This document shows, piece after piece, positions 26,815-36,117 of a stretch of DNA of 64,000 nt. The translations under genes and the position numbers were made by a program. Numbering within the stretch: the stretch's first letter is position 1; the number at the start of each line of letters is the position of its first letter. Source of the stretch: Nocardia fluminea (GTDB taxonomy: Bacteria; Actinomycetota; Actinomycetes; Mycobacteriales; Mycobacteriaceae); contig NZ_PJMW01000002.1 of assembly GCF_002846365.1 (NCBI RefSeq), forward strand, positions 3,100,001-3,164,000, written 5' to 3'. The notes below the pieces were generated by a model. That model saw only the letters and a list, made by a program, of their open reading frames with translations. It did no database searches and was not told where the DNA came from.

Positions 26815-27942
26815 ATGGAACTCGCACTGACCGAAGAACAGACGATGCTGCGTGACACCGTGCGCGAACTGCTGCACCGGTTCTACGACGGCGAAGCCCT
26901 CACCAAGAGCGGCGACACCGACCCCGGCTGGAACCGCACGGTCTGGAAGCAGCTCGCCGACCTCGGGGTGCTCGGGCTGACCATCCCCGAGGAGGACGGT
27001 GGCGTCGGCGCGGGCCCGGTCGAGGCCATGCTGGTGCAGGAGGAGCTCGGCCGCGCGCTGGCTCCGGAACCGGTACTCGACTCCGTGGTGATCCCGGCCG
27101 AACTGCTGCGGCTGGCGGGTAGCGCCGAGCAACGTCAACGGCTCCTGCCCGCACTGTCCGAGGGAACCACCCTGCTCGCCTTCGCCCACACCGAACCGGG
27201 TGTGCGGTGGCCGTCGACGGAGCTCACCACCACTGCGGTGGCCCAGGGCGGCAAATACGCGCTGACCGGGGTGAAGAACCCGGTGCCGCGCGGTGATGTG
27301 GCCGACGAGGTGATCGTCAGCGCGCTGCTGCCCGACGGCGGGACCGGGCTGTTCCTGGTCGACCCGAATCAGGAGGGTGTGCGACGACGGTCGTACCGCA
27401 CCTTCGACGGTCGTCGCGCCGCCCAGTTCGACCTCGACAACGCGACGGGCGAGCTGCTCGGCGACACCACCGACGCCGCCGACCGGATCGCGCTGACCCA
27501 GGGCTACGCGCAGGCGGCGCTGTGCGCGGAGTCGGTCGGGGCGATGGAGGTCGCGCTCACGCTCACCACCGAGTACCTCAAGACCCGCAAGCAGTTCGGG
27601 GTCACGCTGTCGAAGTTCCAGGTACTCACCCAGCGCGCGGCGGACTGCTACGTCTCGCTGGAACTGGCCCGCAGCATGAGCCTGTACGCCACGGCGGCGC
27701 TGGCCGACGGCGGCAACGATCCGGTGGTCGCGTCCCGGGCGCGGTTGCAGGTGGGTAAGTCGGCCGAGCACATCGGCCAGGAGGCGATCCAGATGCACGG
27801 CGGCATCGGCGTCACCGCGGAGTACCCGGTGAGCCACTATGTGGCCCGGTTGACCGCGATCGGGCAGACGCTCGGTGGGGCGCTGGAACATCGGCGGGAG
27901 CTGGCTGATCGGATCGGCGAGTACGACATGGTCGAGCTGTAG
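26815..27942 (+). CDS. Acyl-CoA dehydrogenase, FadE type (second of a pair)
   Basis: A 375-residue acyl-CoA dehydrogenase homologue, less canonical than its partner. It has the N-terminal helical domain (LALTEEQTMLRDTVRELLHRFY), a reduced substrate loop (FAHTEPGVRWPSTEL) and the segment TRKQFGVTLSKFQVLTQRAADCYV, then EAIQMHGGIGVTAEYPVSHY near the C-terminus. The sharper loss of the FAD loop consensus compared with the first gene fits a heteromeric subunit. ATG 26815, downstream of and co-transcribed with the first fadE. Confidence 0.9.
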   Translation: MELALTEEQTMLRDTVRELLHRFYDGEALTKSGDTDPGWNRTVWKQLADLGVLGLTIPEEDGGVGAGPVEAMLVQEELGRALAPEPVLDSVVIPAELLRLAGSAEQRQRLLPALSEGTTLLAFAHTEPGVRWPSTELTTTAVAQGGKYALTGVKNPVPRGDVADEVIVSALLPDGGTGLFLVDPNQEGVRRRSYRTFDGRRAAQFDLDNATGELLGDTTDAADRIALTQGYAQAALCAESVGAMEVALTLTTEYLKTRKQFGVTLSKFQVLTQRAADCYVSLELARSMSLYATAALADGGNDPVVASRARLQVGKSAEHIGQEAIQMHGGIGVTAEYPVSHYVARLTAIGQTLGGALEHRRELADRIGEYDMVEL

Positions 27943-27949
27943 CTCTTTC

Positions 27950-27990
27950 GATGATGGTGCGTGCCCGGGGATGGGGTGCGCACCATCGTC
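27950..27990. terminator. Hairpin between convergent genes
   Basis: The arms GATGATGGTGCG (27950-27961) and CGCACCATCGTC (27979-27990) pair over 12 positions with one G-T, around a 17-base loop. The hairpin fills the gap between the second fadE stop and the lipoprotein stop and is the likely bidirectional terminator. Confidence 0.6.
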
Positions 27991-27993
27991 GTG

Positions 27994-28623
27994 TCAGCCC
28001 TCGGTCGTAGTGGGAGCGGGGGTTTCGGTGGTCGTCGCCGGCTCGGTGGTCGTCCCCGTGGTCGGGGTGGCGCCGGTGTCGGCCGGGACGACCGTCGTCG
28101 GGGTGGCGCGGTCGAAGGCGTGGGTCGGCGGATAGTCCTCGGACGCTTCGTCATCGTCCACCTGGGGCGGGGTGACGGTACGGGTCGGGTTCTGCCGGGT
28201 GGGGATCTGCGGCCGGGTGGTCGTCGGCTCGTCTTCGGTGGTCGCGGGCAGACGCGGTGTCGTCTCCGCGGGCCGGGATTCCGTTGTCGCCTCGTTCCGG
28301 CGGGACTCCGGAGCCGGTTCACCCTCGGGTGACGGCGTTTCCGACGGCGAGGTCTCGGTGGAACTGAGACTGAAGGGTTTTCGCGGCGACATGTACGGCG
28401 CGATCCGCCAGGTGGGCGACGGCGGGATGGGGATGTGCACCGTCGTCGAGGTGGACTCGTCCGCCGGCCGTGCCGGTGCGGCGGCCAGATCCGCGCTCAA
28501 CGGCGGCGGCGGCACGTAGACATCCTGCTGCCCGACACCGCACGCACCGATGATGATCAGTCCGAGCGACACCGCGCCAACAGCGACTGCCGGACCTACG
28601 AACTTGGCCCTGCTGTTATCCAT
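27994..28623 (-). CDS. Putative lipoprotein with Thr/Pro-rich extracellular domain
   Basis: A 209-residue protein I do not recognise. The N-terminus has a hydrophobic segment (GPAVAVGAVSLGLIIIGAC) ending in a lipobox-like IGAC, so Cys28 may be lipidated. The remainder is intrinsically disordered, rich in Thr, Pro, Ser and acidic residues (TTTEPATTTETPAPTTTEG at the end), suited to the cell envelope. The positively charged N-region before the hydrophobic part is weak, so a simple membrane anchor is also possible. Monocistronic, ATG 28623. Confidence 0.65.
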   Translation of the reverse strand: MDNSRAKFVGPAVAVGAVSLGLIIIGACGVGQQDVYVPPPPLSADLAAAPARPADESTSTTVHIPIPPSPTWRIAPYMSPRKPFSLSSTETSPSETPSPEGEPAPESRRNEATTESRPAETTPRLPATTEDEPTTTRPQIPTRQNPTRTVTPPQVDDDEASEDYPPTHAFDRATPTTVVPADTGATPTTGTTTEPATTTETPAPTTTEG

Positions 28624-28878
28624 CGCCTGTTACTCCTCGTCGGCTTCGAGATCGCCTCACAGTAGTGCAGGTGGGGCCGAAGAGCGCATTTTAAACGCTA
28701 GTGGTCCAGATATCGGATTGATCAATTCAGCGTGTCGTGGGGACGTGTCGCGCGCGTTCGTCGTCGCCGAGTCGTAGCGTGTGTGAGCAAAGTTACGCAT
28801 GAGACGTCCGGAACGTTACCCCTGACGCGCGAGGTTGCGCGGCGCAAGTATCTGATCGGCGTCATCGAGGAGAATCTC

Positions 28879-29154
28879 ATGGGAGCACTCTCGACACCCC
28901 GGCTGGAAACCGCGGCGGCGAACACCGATTCGGCCGTCGGGCATCTTTCGTCGACACCGCCCGGCAACCGCACCTTCGCGGTGGCCGCGCGGATCATGGG
29001 CTGGTTGTTCTTCGTCGGCGGTCTCGTCGGCGCCGGCCTCGGGATCGCGGGCCTGCACGTGGAGATCACCGTCGCCGGGCTGATCCTGGCCTGTACGGCA
29101 GGGCTCATCCTATTGAAGCTGCGGACCGATCGGGAAGTACGCGAAACAACCTGA
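28879..29154 (+). CDS. Small two-helix membrane protein
   Basis: A 91-residue protein of unknown function with two predicted membrane segments, IMGWLFFVGGLVGAGLGIAGL and VAGLILACTAGLILLKL, and a short charged C-terminus. ATG at 28879 is chosen because GAGGAGAA ends five bases upstream, and the in-frame sequence back to 28732 has no ribosome site. It is followed 53 bp later by the acetyltransferase gene. Confidence 0.65.
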   Translation: MGALSTPRLETAAANTDSAVGHLSSTPPGNRTFAVAARIMGWLFFVGGLVGAGLGIAGLHVEITVAGLILACTAGLILLKLRTDREVRETT

Positions 29155-29207
29155 GACACCTCATAATTCGAATGCGGTCGCGGGTGTGAAGGCTTACCGT
29201 CGACACG

Positions 29208-30035
29208 GTGCGCATCGACATCACCAGTGACGCGGCCCGATTCATGGACGACGTGGAGCCGTTCCTGCGTCGCGATCCGCTGCGGCACACGGTTATCGCC
29301 ACCGTTGTGATCAATGTGATCAACGGCAGGTCCGGCGGCCTGTCCACGCAGTTCCTGTGCGTGCGCGACGACACCGGACAGGTCGTCGGCATCGCGCAAT
29401 GCACCGATGGCGCGCCCTATCTCGGTGAAATCCCCGCGCACAGCATTCCGGCGGTCGTCGATGCCTTTGCCGCGCACGCGATCGCGCTGCGCAGCGTAGA
29501 GGCGCCGGAAAGCGATGCCGTCGCCTTCGCGGCCCGGTGGGCGAAGGCCAACGGCGGTACCTACCGCAACCGGTACTCGGCCAGGCTGTTCCGCCTCGAC
29601 ACCCTGCAGGTGCCCGATGCCGCCGGCTCGCCGAGGCGGGCCGTCGGCGACGACGTGGCCGCCTGCATCGCGATGATCGAGGCGTTCGGTGTGGAGGCCG
29701 ACGTGCCGCAGCGGCTGAACGAGGCAGTGGTGCGCAAGCGTATCGAGGCCGGAACCACATGGTTGTGGGAGTACGACGGCACGCCTGTCTGCCTGGTCGC
29801 CCGGCAGCCGGCGGTTCTCGGCTGGGCCAGGATCGGACCGGTCTACACGCCACCACGATTCCGCGGCAACGGTTTCGCGAGCGCGCTGACCGCTACGGTG
29901 GCGGGCCGGATTCGTGCGGAGGGCGCCGATGCCTGCCTGTTCACCGACCTGGCCAATCCGACGTCGAACAAGATCTACCAGCGCATCGGCTTCGAACCGG
30001 TGCGCGACTTCGCGCACTACACGCTGACCGCCTGA
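29208..30035 (+). CDS. GNAT-family N-acetyltransferase
   Basis: A 275-residue protein with the GNAT acetyl-CoA-binding pattern in the C-terminal half: RIGPVYTPPRFRGNGFASALTATV (the RxxGxG/A pyrophosphate loop) followed by YQRIGFEPVRDFAHYTL. The N-terminal half is a poorly conserved extension, as in two-domain GNATs. The GTG start at 29208 gives VRIDITSDAARFM. The acyl acceptor is unknown. It converges with the kinase gene; 54 bp between them. Confidence 0.82.
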   Translation: MRIDITSDAARFMDDVEPFLRRDPLRHTVIATVVINVINGRSGGLSTQFLCVRDDTGQVVGIAQCTDGAPYLGEIPAHSIPAVVDAFAAHAIALRSVEAPESDAVAFAARWAKANGGTYRNRYSARLFRLDTLQVPDAAGSPRRAVGDDVAACIAMIEAFGVEADVPQRLNEAVVRKRIEAGTTWLWEYDGTPVCLVARQPAVLGWARIGPVYTPPRFRGNGFASALTATVAGRIRAEGADACLFTDLANPTSNKIYQRIGFEPVRDFAHYTLTA

Positions 30036-30089
30036 TGGGCGCGGCCGCGCAGCGGTCCTCAACCGTGCGTAGCCGGGGCGAATGCGCGC

Positions 30090-31997
30090 CTAGACCAGCG
30101 GGGCCGTCTGCCACCAATCCAGCATCTGGGCCTCGTCGGCGATGAAGCCGCGGCTGTACATGAGCATGGCGTCGCGGGCCGGGTCGCCGTCGAAGCGGGT
30201 GACCATGCGCGGGGACTTCGGCTGGCTGCCGTGGAGGACGAAGTTCGTGTAGGTGCGGTCGGTGTGCGTCATGGGACGCGCGTCGTGGGCGGGCAGGCCC
30301 GAGATCGCTTGCGCGGCCAGGTCCGCGGAGGGGTAGAGGAAGAACTCGTAGGTGGCCTTGTTGCCGCCGCCGAAGCAATGCCACATCACCGACCAGTCGC
30401 CCATATCGGCGTCGTCGGAATCGCGGCTCGCGGTCGCGCGGTCGTAGGCGAAGCAACCCGCGTTCCCCAGCCCGGAACCGGCGTGGACCAGGTTGCTCGC
30501 CGAGGTGGAGGGCAACATGCGGGAGAACTGGTCGCTGAGCTTCGACGCGTTGGCGCCGATGACCTGGCGGTCGCTGGTTGGGGGCGTGGTCGACGACGGG
30601 CGCAGAGGAGCGGAGGTCGTCGTGTAGGCGGAAGAAGTGGGGACCGGCGAGGTTTCGAGACCGGGCCCGCCCGAGGCACCGGCTTTGCCGTCATCGCGCA
30701 GCGCGGTCATGAGAATCCAGCCGAGGAAGATCACGAGGGCGATCATCGCCAGCCAGCCGATCGGCGACCCCTCCCAGCGTGACTTCCGTTTCTTGCCGAG
30801 GTACTCCTCGGAGACCGACCGGCGCCCGCCGGCCCGCGAGGCTCCGGCGTCGCGTGGCCGCTGCGCGAGGGCATTCGGAGCGCTCGCAGGGCCGTTCGGC
30901 CATGCAGGACCGGACTGCGCGGCCCACGATGGCCCGCCCTGCCATGACTGTCCGGTGCCAGGGGTGGCTCCGGGCTGCGCGCCGTAACTCGGGGAAAGAG
31001 GTTGTGCGCCCGAGGCCAACGGCTGACCGGGACCGGTCGCAGCCGGCCACGGCGACTGCGCGCCGAGCGAATTCGGGGCGGCGACCGGGTAACCGGCGCC
31101 AGGGGTGTAGGGCGAGTTCGGCGGGTAGGTCCTGGTCGGGCCCGCACCGTGGAGCTGCTGCGGGGGAGCGTGACCGGCCAGGGCGCGGAGCGCGGCGGCG
31201 GCGAACTCGGCGCAGGTGGCGAAGCGTTCTTCGGGGCGCTTGGCCATGCCTCGGGCGATGACCGCGTCCAGTGCCGGGGTGATGCCCGAGCGCAGGGCGC
31301 TCGCGCGGGGCGGGGGTTGCTGGAGGTGGCCCTGGATCACCGCGACGGGGTTGGTGGCATCGAAGGGGGTGGTGCCGGTGAGCAGGCGAAAGAGAGTGCA
31401 GGCCAGGGAATACTGGTCGGCGCGGCCGTCGAGAGCGATGCCGGAGAGCTGCTCGGGGGACGCGAAAGCCAGGGTGGCGGTGAAGGTTCCGGTTTGGGTC
31501 AGCTTGGCGGCGTTGTCGTCGTGCAGGCGGGCGATGCCGAAGTCGGTGAGGTAGACGCGTTCGGTGCCGTCGACCGGTTCGATCAGGATGTTGGCGGGTT
31601 TCACGTCGCGGTGCAGCACGCCGCGGCTGTGCGCGAAGTCCAGTGCCGCAGCCGTTTCGGCGACGATGCGGACCGCGCGCGCCGGGTCGACGGGAGAGGG
31701 TAGCGACGACGCGTCGGAACCCTCGATGTAGCGCATCGAGATCCACAGCTGGTCGTTCTCGACGCCCCGGTCGTACACGGTGACGATATTCGGGTGCTCG
31801 AGCTGCGCCACGAGATCGGCCTCGCGTTCGAACCTGGCCTTGATCTCGTTGTCGAAGAACAACTCCCGGTTCAGCAGCTTCATCGCGGTGCGCCGTGGCA
31901 GCCGCGGATGGCGCGCCAGATACACCGAGCCCATACCGCCACGGCCCAGCAGTCGTTCGATGGTGTATCCGGCGAAAACGCCGCCCTCGTCGTACAT
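30090..31997 (-). CDS. Transmembrane Ser/Thr protein kinase, extracellular CFGGG domain
   Basis: A 635-residue PknB-like kinase. The kinase domain starts at residue 11 with the Gly-loop GRGGMGSV (18-25), catalytic Lys40, HRD (129-131) and DFG (152-154). A Pro/Gln-rich juxtamembrane linker follows, then one membrane helix near residues 410-430 (IGWLAMIALVIFLGWILM), and an extracellular domain of about 200 residues with two cysteines (GCFAYDR, WHCFGGG) and a C-terminal WW pair. The sensor domain is shared with the next kinase. No ribosome site is obvious at ATG 31997, five bases after the upstream stop. Confidence 0.9.
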   Translation of the reverse strand: MYDEGGVFAGYTIERLLGRGGMGSVYLARHPRLPRRTAMKLLNRELFFDNEIKARFEREADLVAQLEHPNIVTVYDRGVENDQLWISMRYIEGSDASSLPSPVDPARAVRIVAETAAALDFAHSRGVLHRDVKPANILIEPVDGTERVYLTDFGIARLHDDNAAKLTQTGTFTATLAFASPEQLSGIALDGRADQYSLACTLFRLLTGTTPFDATNPVAVIQGHLQQPPPRASALRSGITPALDAVIARGMAKRPEERFATCAEFAAAALRALAGHAPPQQLHGAGPTRTYPPNSPYTPGAGYPVAAPNSLGAQSPWPAATGPGQPLASGAQPLSPSYGAQPGATPGTGQSWQGGPSWAAQSGPAWPNGPASAPNALAQRPRDAGASRAGGRRSVSEEYLGKKRKSRWEGSPIGWLAMIALVIFLGWILMTALRDDGKAGASGGPGLETSPVPTSSAYTTTSAPLRPSSTTPPTSDRQVIGANASKLSDQFSRMLPSTSASNLVHAGSGLGNAGCFAYDRATASRDSDDADMGDWSVMWHCFGGGNKATYEFFLYPSADLAAQAISGLPAHDARPMTHTDRTYTNFVLHGSQPKSPRMVTRFDGDPARDAMLMYSRGFIADEAQMLDWWQTAPLV

Positions 31998-32002
31998 CGC
32001 GG

Positions 32003-33853
32003 TCAGTTCAGCGGAGCCGAACGCCACCAGCGCAACACCTCGTCGGCCGTGCCGTAGCCGTCGGTGTACATCAGGAACTGGGCGCGGCCGGGTTCGCCGG
32101 TGAACTGCGTGATGATCTTGTTCCCGTTGTCGGTGTACTTGTAATTGGTGTACTGCTTGCCGCCGTTGCTGTCGGTGGACTTGGTGTTCGTCGGCAGGCC
32201 GTCGAGCACCGACTTGGCGTCGGCGGGCGAGTTGAAGGCGTAGATCCGGTAGAACGGGTCGTCGCTGTCGCCGCCGCCGAAGCAGCTCCACAGGTGCACC
32301 CAGGCGCCGAAATCGGGCTCGCCCTCCGCGGGTGACGGGGGATCGCTGTTGTCGGTCTCCCAGCACGTGGCGCCGTTGTATCCGGTGGAGTCGTCGACCG
32401 TGGCGGGCACGATCCGGCCGAACTCGGCGCTGATGGCCTCGGCACTCGGCGTGATGTAAGCGGCCGCCGACGTGGTGGTCGTGCGGTCGCCGCCGCCCGC
32501 GTCATCGCCGCTGGCCGCGATACCGATGCCGATCAGCAGCACGATCACCAGGATCACGGCGACGACGATGCCGATGATCAGCCCGGTGTTCGACTTCGAC
32601 GGCGGCCGCTGCCCCTGCGGATACTGGGCGAAACCACTGGCCTGTGGCCGCGGCGCGGACTGGTACTGCGGGCGCGACTGCTGGACGTAGGGCTGCGAAG
32701 CACCGGTGGGCGACTGGTTCATCGGACGCTGGGTGCCCATCGGGCCGCCGGTCATCGGACCCTGTCCGCCACCGGTCATCGGACCCTGCGCCGTACCCAT
32801 CGGGCCGCCGGTCCTCGGACCTTGGGCGGTGCCCATGGGACCGCCGGTCATCGGGCCCTGGGCGGTGCCCATCTGGCCGCCCGTCATCAGGCCTTGTGTG
32901 GCAACGGGATAGGGCAGACCGGTCTGCGGAATCGCGCCACCCGTCGTGGGCCGACCGGCGAGCGGCAGCGACCCACCGGTACCCGGTCGCGGGCCGACGA
33001 TCGGCAATGCGGGTGCGCTCGGGCTGTTCAACGCCTCGATTGCTGCCTCGGCGAAGTCCGAACAGGAGTCGAACCGATCGTCGGGACGCTTGGCCATCGC
33101 CTTGGCGAGCACGCCGTCGAGCGCGAAGGAGAGTCCGGGCCGGACGCTGCTCAGCGTGGGCGGCGGCTGCTGGAGATGGCCCTGGATCACCGCGGCCGGG
33201 TTGGTCGCCGCGAAGGGCCCCGAACCGGTGAACAGCCAGAACAGCGCGCAGGCCAGGGAATACTGGTCGGACCGGTGGTCCAGCGCGGCGCCGGTGAGCT
33301 GTTCGGGGGAGGCGTAGGCCAGCGTGGCGGTGAAGGTGCCCGTCTGGGTGAGATGGCCGGTGTCGTCGCGCAATCGGGCGATGCCGAAGTCGGTGAGGTA
33401 GACGCGTTCGCCCCGGCCCGCGCCCGAGCGGGCGAGCAGGATGTTGGCCGGTTTCACGTCGCGGTGCAGCACACCCATGCCGTGCGCGTAGTCCAGCGCG
33501 TCGGCGGTCTCCTTCACGATCTGCAGCGCGCGGGCGGGCGGCAGCGTCTGCGGATCCACCGATGCCGCGTCGACACCGTCGATGAACTGCATGGAGATCC
33601 ACAGCTGTTCGTCGTCGTGCCCGCGGTCGTAGACGGTGACGATGTTCGGATGATCGAGGCGCGAAACGAGATCGGCCTCCCGCTCGAACCGCGCTCGCAC
33701 CTCGGCGTCGAAGAACATCTCGCGGTTGAGCAACTTCAGCGCCGTCATCCGCGGTAGGCGTGGGTGCTTGGCCAGATAGACCGAACCCATGCCACCACGG
33801 CCGAGCTGCCGTTCGATGACGTAGCCGGCGAAGACATCTCCGTTGGCCAGCAT
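32003..33853 (-). CDS. Transmembrane Ser/Thr protein kinase with Gly/Met-rich repeats
   Basis: A 616-residue kinase: Gly-loop GRGGMGSV (18-25), Lys40, HRD (130-132) and DFGIARL, then a linker containing about four 12-residue repeats QGPMTGGPMGTA, one membrane helix near 423-446 (GLIIGIVVAVILVIVLLIGI) and an extracellular domain with two Cys (TCWETD, WSCFGGG) matching the neighbouring kinase. In the domain the order is C, CFGGG, LP, YTN, LMY, AD, WW. GGAG upstream of ATG 33853 supports the start. Its stop lies six bases before the next kinase's ATG, so the two are co-transcribed. Confidence 0.92.
   Translation of the reverse strand: MLANGDVFAGYVIERQLGRGGMGSVYLAKHPRLPRMTALKLLNREMFFDAEVRARFEREADLVSRLDHPNIVTVYDRGHDDEQLWISMQFIDGVDAASVDPQTLPPARALQIVKETADALDYAHGMGVLHRDVKPANILLARSGAGRGERVYLTDFGIARLRDDTGHLTQTGTFTATLAYASPEQLTGAALDHRSDQYSLACALFWLFTGSGPFAATNPAAVIQGHLQQPPPTLSSVRPGLSFALDGVLAKAMAKRPDDRFDSCSDFAEAAIEALNSPSAPALPIVGPRPGTGGSLPLAGRPTTGGAIPQTGLPYPVATQGLMTGGQMGTAQGPMTGGPMGTAQGPRTGGPMGTAQGPMTGGGQGPMTGGPMGTQRPMNQSPTGASQPYVQQSRPQYQSAPRPQASGFAQYPQGQRPPSKSNTGLIIGIVVAVILVIVLLIGIGIAASGDDAGGGDRTTTTSAAAYITPSAEAISAEFGRIVPATVDDSTGYNGATCWETDNSDPPSPAEGEPDFGAWVHLWSCFGGGDSDDPFYRIYAFNSPADAKSVLDGLPTNTKSTDSNGGKQYTNYKYTDNGNKIITQFTGEPGRAQFLMYTDGYGTADEVLRWWRSAPLN
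32745..32895. repeat. 36-bp tandem repeat inside the kinase linker
   Basis: Copies begin near 32772, 32808, 32844 and 32880, with a shorter partial copy at about 32748; each 36-bp unit encodes QGPMTGGPMGTA in the minus-strand kinase. Units differ by single bases. Positions are those read in the plus strand. Confidence 0.75.
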
Positions 33854-33990
33854 GTCTGCTCCACTTCCCGCCGCGCGCCGGGACCCACCAGCGCACGCGC
33901 GTACAGCATAAAAGCCGCGGCCGAGGTTGCCCGCCACGGGAAAATCAACGAAACCTTAGCAGTCGGCGACGGCGCCGGCCGTTGTCACGA

Positions 33991-35172
33991 TCACGGCGGA
34001 CGCCGCTGCTGGGGCGGCACGATATAGCCGGGATGGTTACGGCCACCAGGGAAATCGATGGTGCCCGGGCGAGCGGTTCCGCGACGCGGCGGGATGGCCG
34101 GACCGCCCGTCGACGGCCGCGGCGCGCGCGGATACGGCGCGTGCGGATGCGGCTGCGCGGGCGTGGTCGGCTGCACGTGCGGGTGCGGCTGCGCGGGTGT
34201 GGTCGGCGGGGGCGCGTTGCGGTAGGGCTGCGCCGGAGTGTGCGGCCGGGGATATCCCGGCGCCTGCGGGTAGGGCTCGCGGGCGCGCAGCACCACGCCC
34301 GCCGCGGTGTACTGCTGCTGCTGGTGCCACGGCCCCGGCACCGCGAACAACGCGGCCTTGGCCGCCTGCGCGAATTCGGCGCAGCTGGCGAAACGGGACT
34401 CGACCCGCTTGGCGGTGGCCCTGGCCAGCACCGCGTCCAAGGTGGCAGGCAGGTCGGGACGCAGACTGCGCAGCGGCGGAATCGGCTTGCTCAGGTGCGC
34501 CTGGATCACCGCGCCCGGACTCGGCCCGGGGAACGGTACCGAGCCCGTGAGCATCCAGAACAGCGTGCAGGCCAGCGAGTACTGATCGGCGCGATGATCG
34601 AGGGGCGCGCCCGCCAGGTGCTCGGGCGCGGCATAGGCCAGGGTGGCGGTGATCGTGCCCGCCGAGGACAGGGTGGTCTCGCTGTCGCGCACCGCGGCGA
34701 TGCCGAAGTCGGTGAGCACCACGCGTTCCGGGCGCCCGATCGGCGGCTTGGCGAGCAGGATGTTCGCCGGTTTCACGTCGCGGTGCAGCACGCCGCTCGC
34801 GTGCGCGAAGTCCAGCGCGGTGGCGGTCTCGGCGACGATCTGCACCGCCCGGCCCGGTGTCAGCACGTTCACGTCGGCGGTCGCGACATCGGTGCCTGCC
34901 ACGAACTGCATGGAGATCCACAGCTGATCGTCGTCGGTGCCGCGGTCGTAGACATTGACGATGTTGGGGTGCTCGAGCTGGGCGACCAGATCGGCTTCGC
35001 GTTCGAAGCGGCGGCGGATCTCCTCGTCGGCCGACAGCTCGCGGCTGAGCAGTTTCAGCGCGGTGAGCCGGGGCAGCCGCGGGTGCCTGGCCAGGTACAC
35101 CACGCCCATCCCACCCTGGCCGAGCACGCGCCGGATCGTGTATCCGGCGAACACGTCGCCTTTGCGCAGCAC
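33991..35172 (-). CDS. Cytosolic Ser/Thr protein kinase with Pro/His-rich tail
   Basis: A 393-residue kinase. The catalytic domain (Gly-loop GQGGMGVV at 18-25, Lys40, HRD 130-132, DFGIAAV) is closely related to the two kinases downstream, including their shared HPRLPR insert. After residue 285 it has a Pro/His/Gln-rich tail (PHTPAQPYRN, TTPAQPHPH repeats) and no membrane helix, so it is probably cytosolic. GGAGGGGG upstream of GTG 35172 supports the start. First gene of a three-kinase array. Confidence 0.9.
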   Translation of the reverse strand: MLRKGDVFAGYTIRRVLGQGGMGVVYLARHPRLPRLTALKLLSRELSADEEIRRRFEREADLVAQLEHPNIVNVYDRGTDDDQLWISMQFVAGTDVATADVNVLTPGRAVQIVAETATALDFAHASGVLHRDVKPANILLAKPPIGRPERVVLTDFGIAAVRDSETTLSSAGTITATLAYAAPEHLAGAPLDHRADQYSLACTLFWMLTGSVPFPGPSPGAVIQAHLSKPIPPLRSLRPDLPATLDAVLARATAKRVESRFASCAEFAQAAKAALFAVPGPWHQQQQYTAAGVVLRAREPYPQAPGYPRPHTPAQPYRNAPPPTTPAQPHPHVQPTTPAQPHPHAPYPRAPRPSTGGPAIPPRRGTARPGTIDFPGGRNHPGYIVPPQQRRPP

Positions 35173-35292
35173 GCGAAGTCACCCCCTCCAGGGCAGAGCA
35201 CCCGTTTGAAATTCTACCGATGTATCTCCCGAACCCACCGCCGCGCAACATCGCGACCGAAGTTGTCGGTGCCTGATATTAGGGTGGCAGCT

Positions 35293-36063
35293 ATGCGCAT
35301 TGGAGCACACGTTCGCGACGAGAGCGATCCGATCGGCTTCGGGGAGAAGCTCGGTGCCGAGGTCGTGCAGATGTTCGTGGTCGATCCGCAGAGCTGGGAC
35401 AAGCCCCAGCCGCATCCCAAGGCCGCCGAGATCCTGGCCAGTCCGATCGATGTGGTCGTGCACTCGTCCTATCAGATCAATGTGGCGAGTCTGAACAACC
35501 GGTTGCGGATGCCCTCGCGCAACGCGGTGGCCCAGCAGGCGAAGGCCGCGGCCGATCTCGGTGCGTTCGGCCTGGTAGTGCACGGGGGTCATGTGCGCTC
35601 CGATGCCGAGCTCGACACCGGAATCGACAACTGGCGCAAGCTGTTCGAACGTCAGCAGGACAAGGGCGGGTTCGCCGTGCCGATCCTGATCGAGAACACC
35701 GCGGGCGGCAACCACGCGATGGCCCGGCATTTCGATTCGATCGCGCGATTGTGGGACGCGGTCGGGGACTACGGTGCGGGCTTCTGTCTCGACACCTGCC
35801 ACGCGTGGGCGGGTGGTGAGGAACTGGTCGGGGTGGTCGAGCGGATCAAGGCCATCACCGGTCGCATCGACCTCGTGCACCTGAACTCCTCGCGCGACGA
35901 ATTCGACTCCGGCGCCGACCGGCACGCCAACTTCGCCGACGGCACCATCGACCCGCAGCTGCTGGCCGAGGTCTGCCGCACGGCCGATGCGCCGGTCATC
36001 CTGGAGACCCCGGCCGACGGTGTCGCCGAGGACCTGGCCTATCTGCGCGAGAACCTGGGCTGA
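35293..36063 (+). CDS. nfo: Endonuclease IV (apurinic/apyrimidinic endonuclease)
   Basis: A 256-residue zinc enzyme that cuts DNA 5' of abasic sites in base-excision repair. Family landmarks: MRIGAHV, VVHSSYQINVAS, LVVHGGHV, LIENTAGG, CLDTCHAWAGG, LVHLNSS and RHANFADG, ending ILETPADG; together they hold the His, Glu and Asp ligands for three zinc ions. ATG 35293. It is divergent from the kinase array; the shared 120-bp gap holds both promoters. Confidence 0.92.
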   Translation: MRIGAHVRDESDPIGFGEKLGAEVVQMFVVDPQSWDKPQPHPKAAEILASPIDVVVHSSYQINVASLNNRLRMPSRNAVAQQAKAAADLGAFGLVVHGGHVRSDAELDTGIDNWRKLFERQQDKGGFAVPILIENTAGGNHAMARHFDSIARLWDAVGDYGAGFCLDTCHAWAGGEELVGVVERIKAITGRIDLVHLNSSRDEFDSGADRHANFADGTIDPQLLAEVCRTADAPVILETPADGVAEDLAYLRENLG

Positions 36064-36117
36064 GCCCGTTCCGATCACTCCGAGATAAAACCTGTCTGCG
36101 GCGGCGTTTTCGCGGTG

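Noticed and set aside
25639..27891. 750-codon open frame on the minus strand opposite the two fadE genes
   Set aside because: Antisense; both fadE proteins are clearly coding on the plus strand.
32745..32895. Repeats considered as a CRISPR array
   Set aside because: The units are contiguous, vary by single bases and keep the reading frame of the kinase; there are no spacers.
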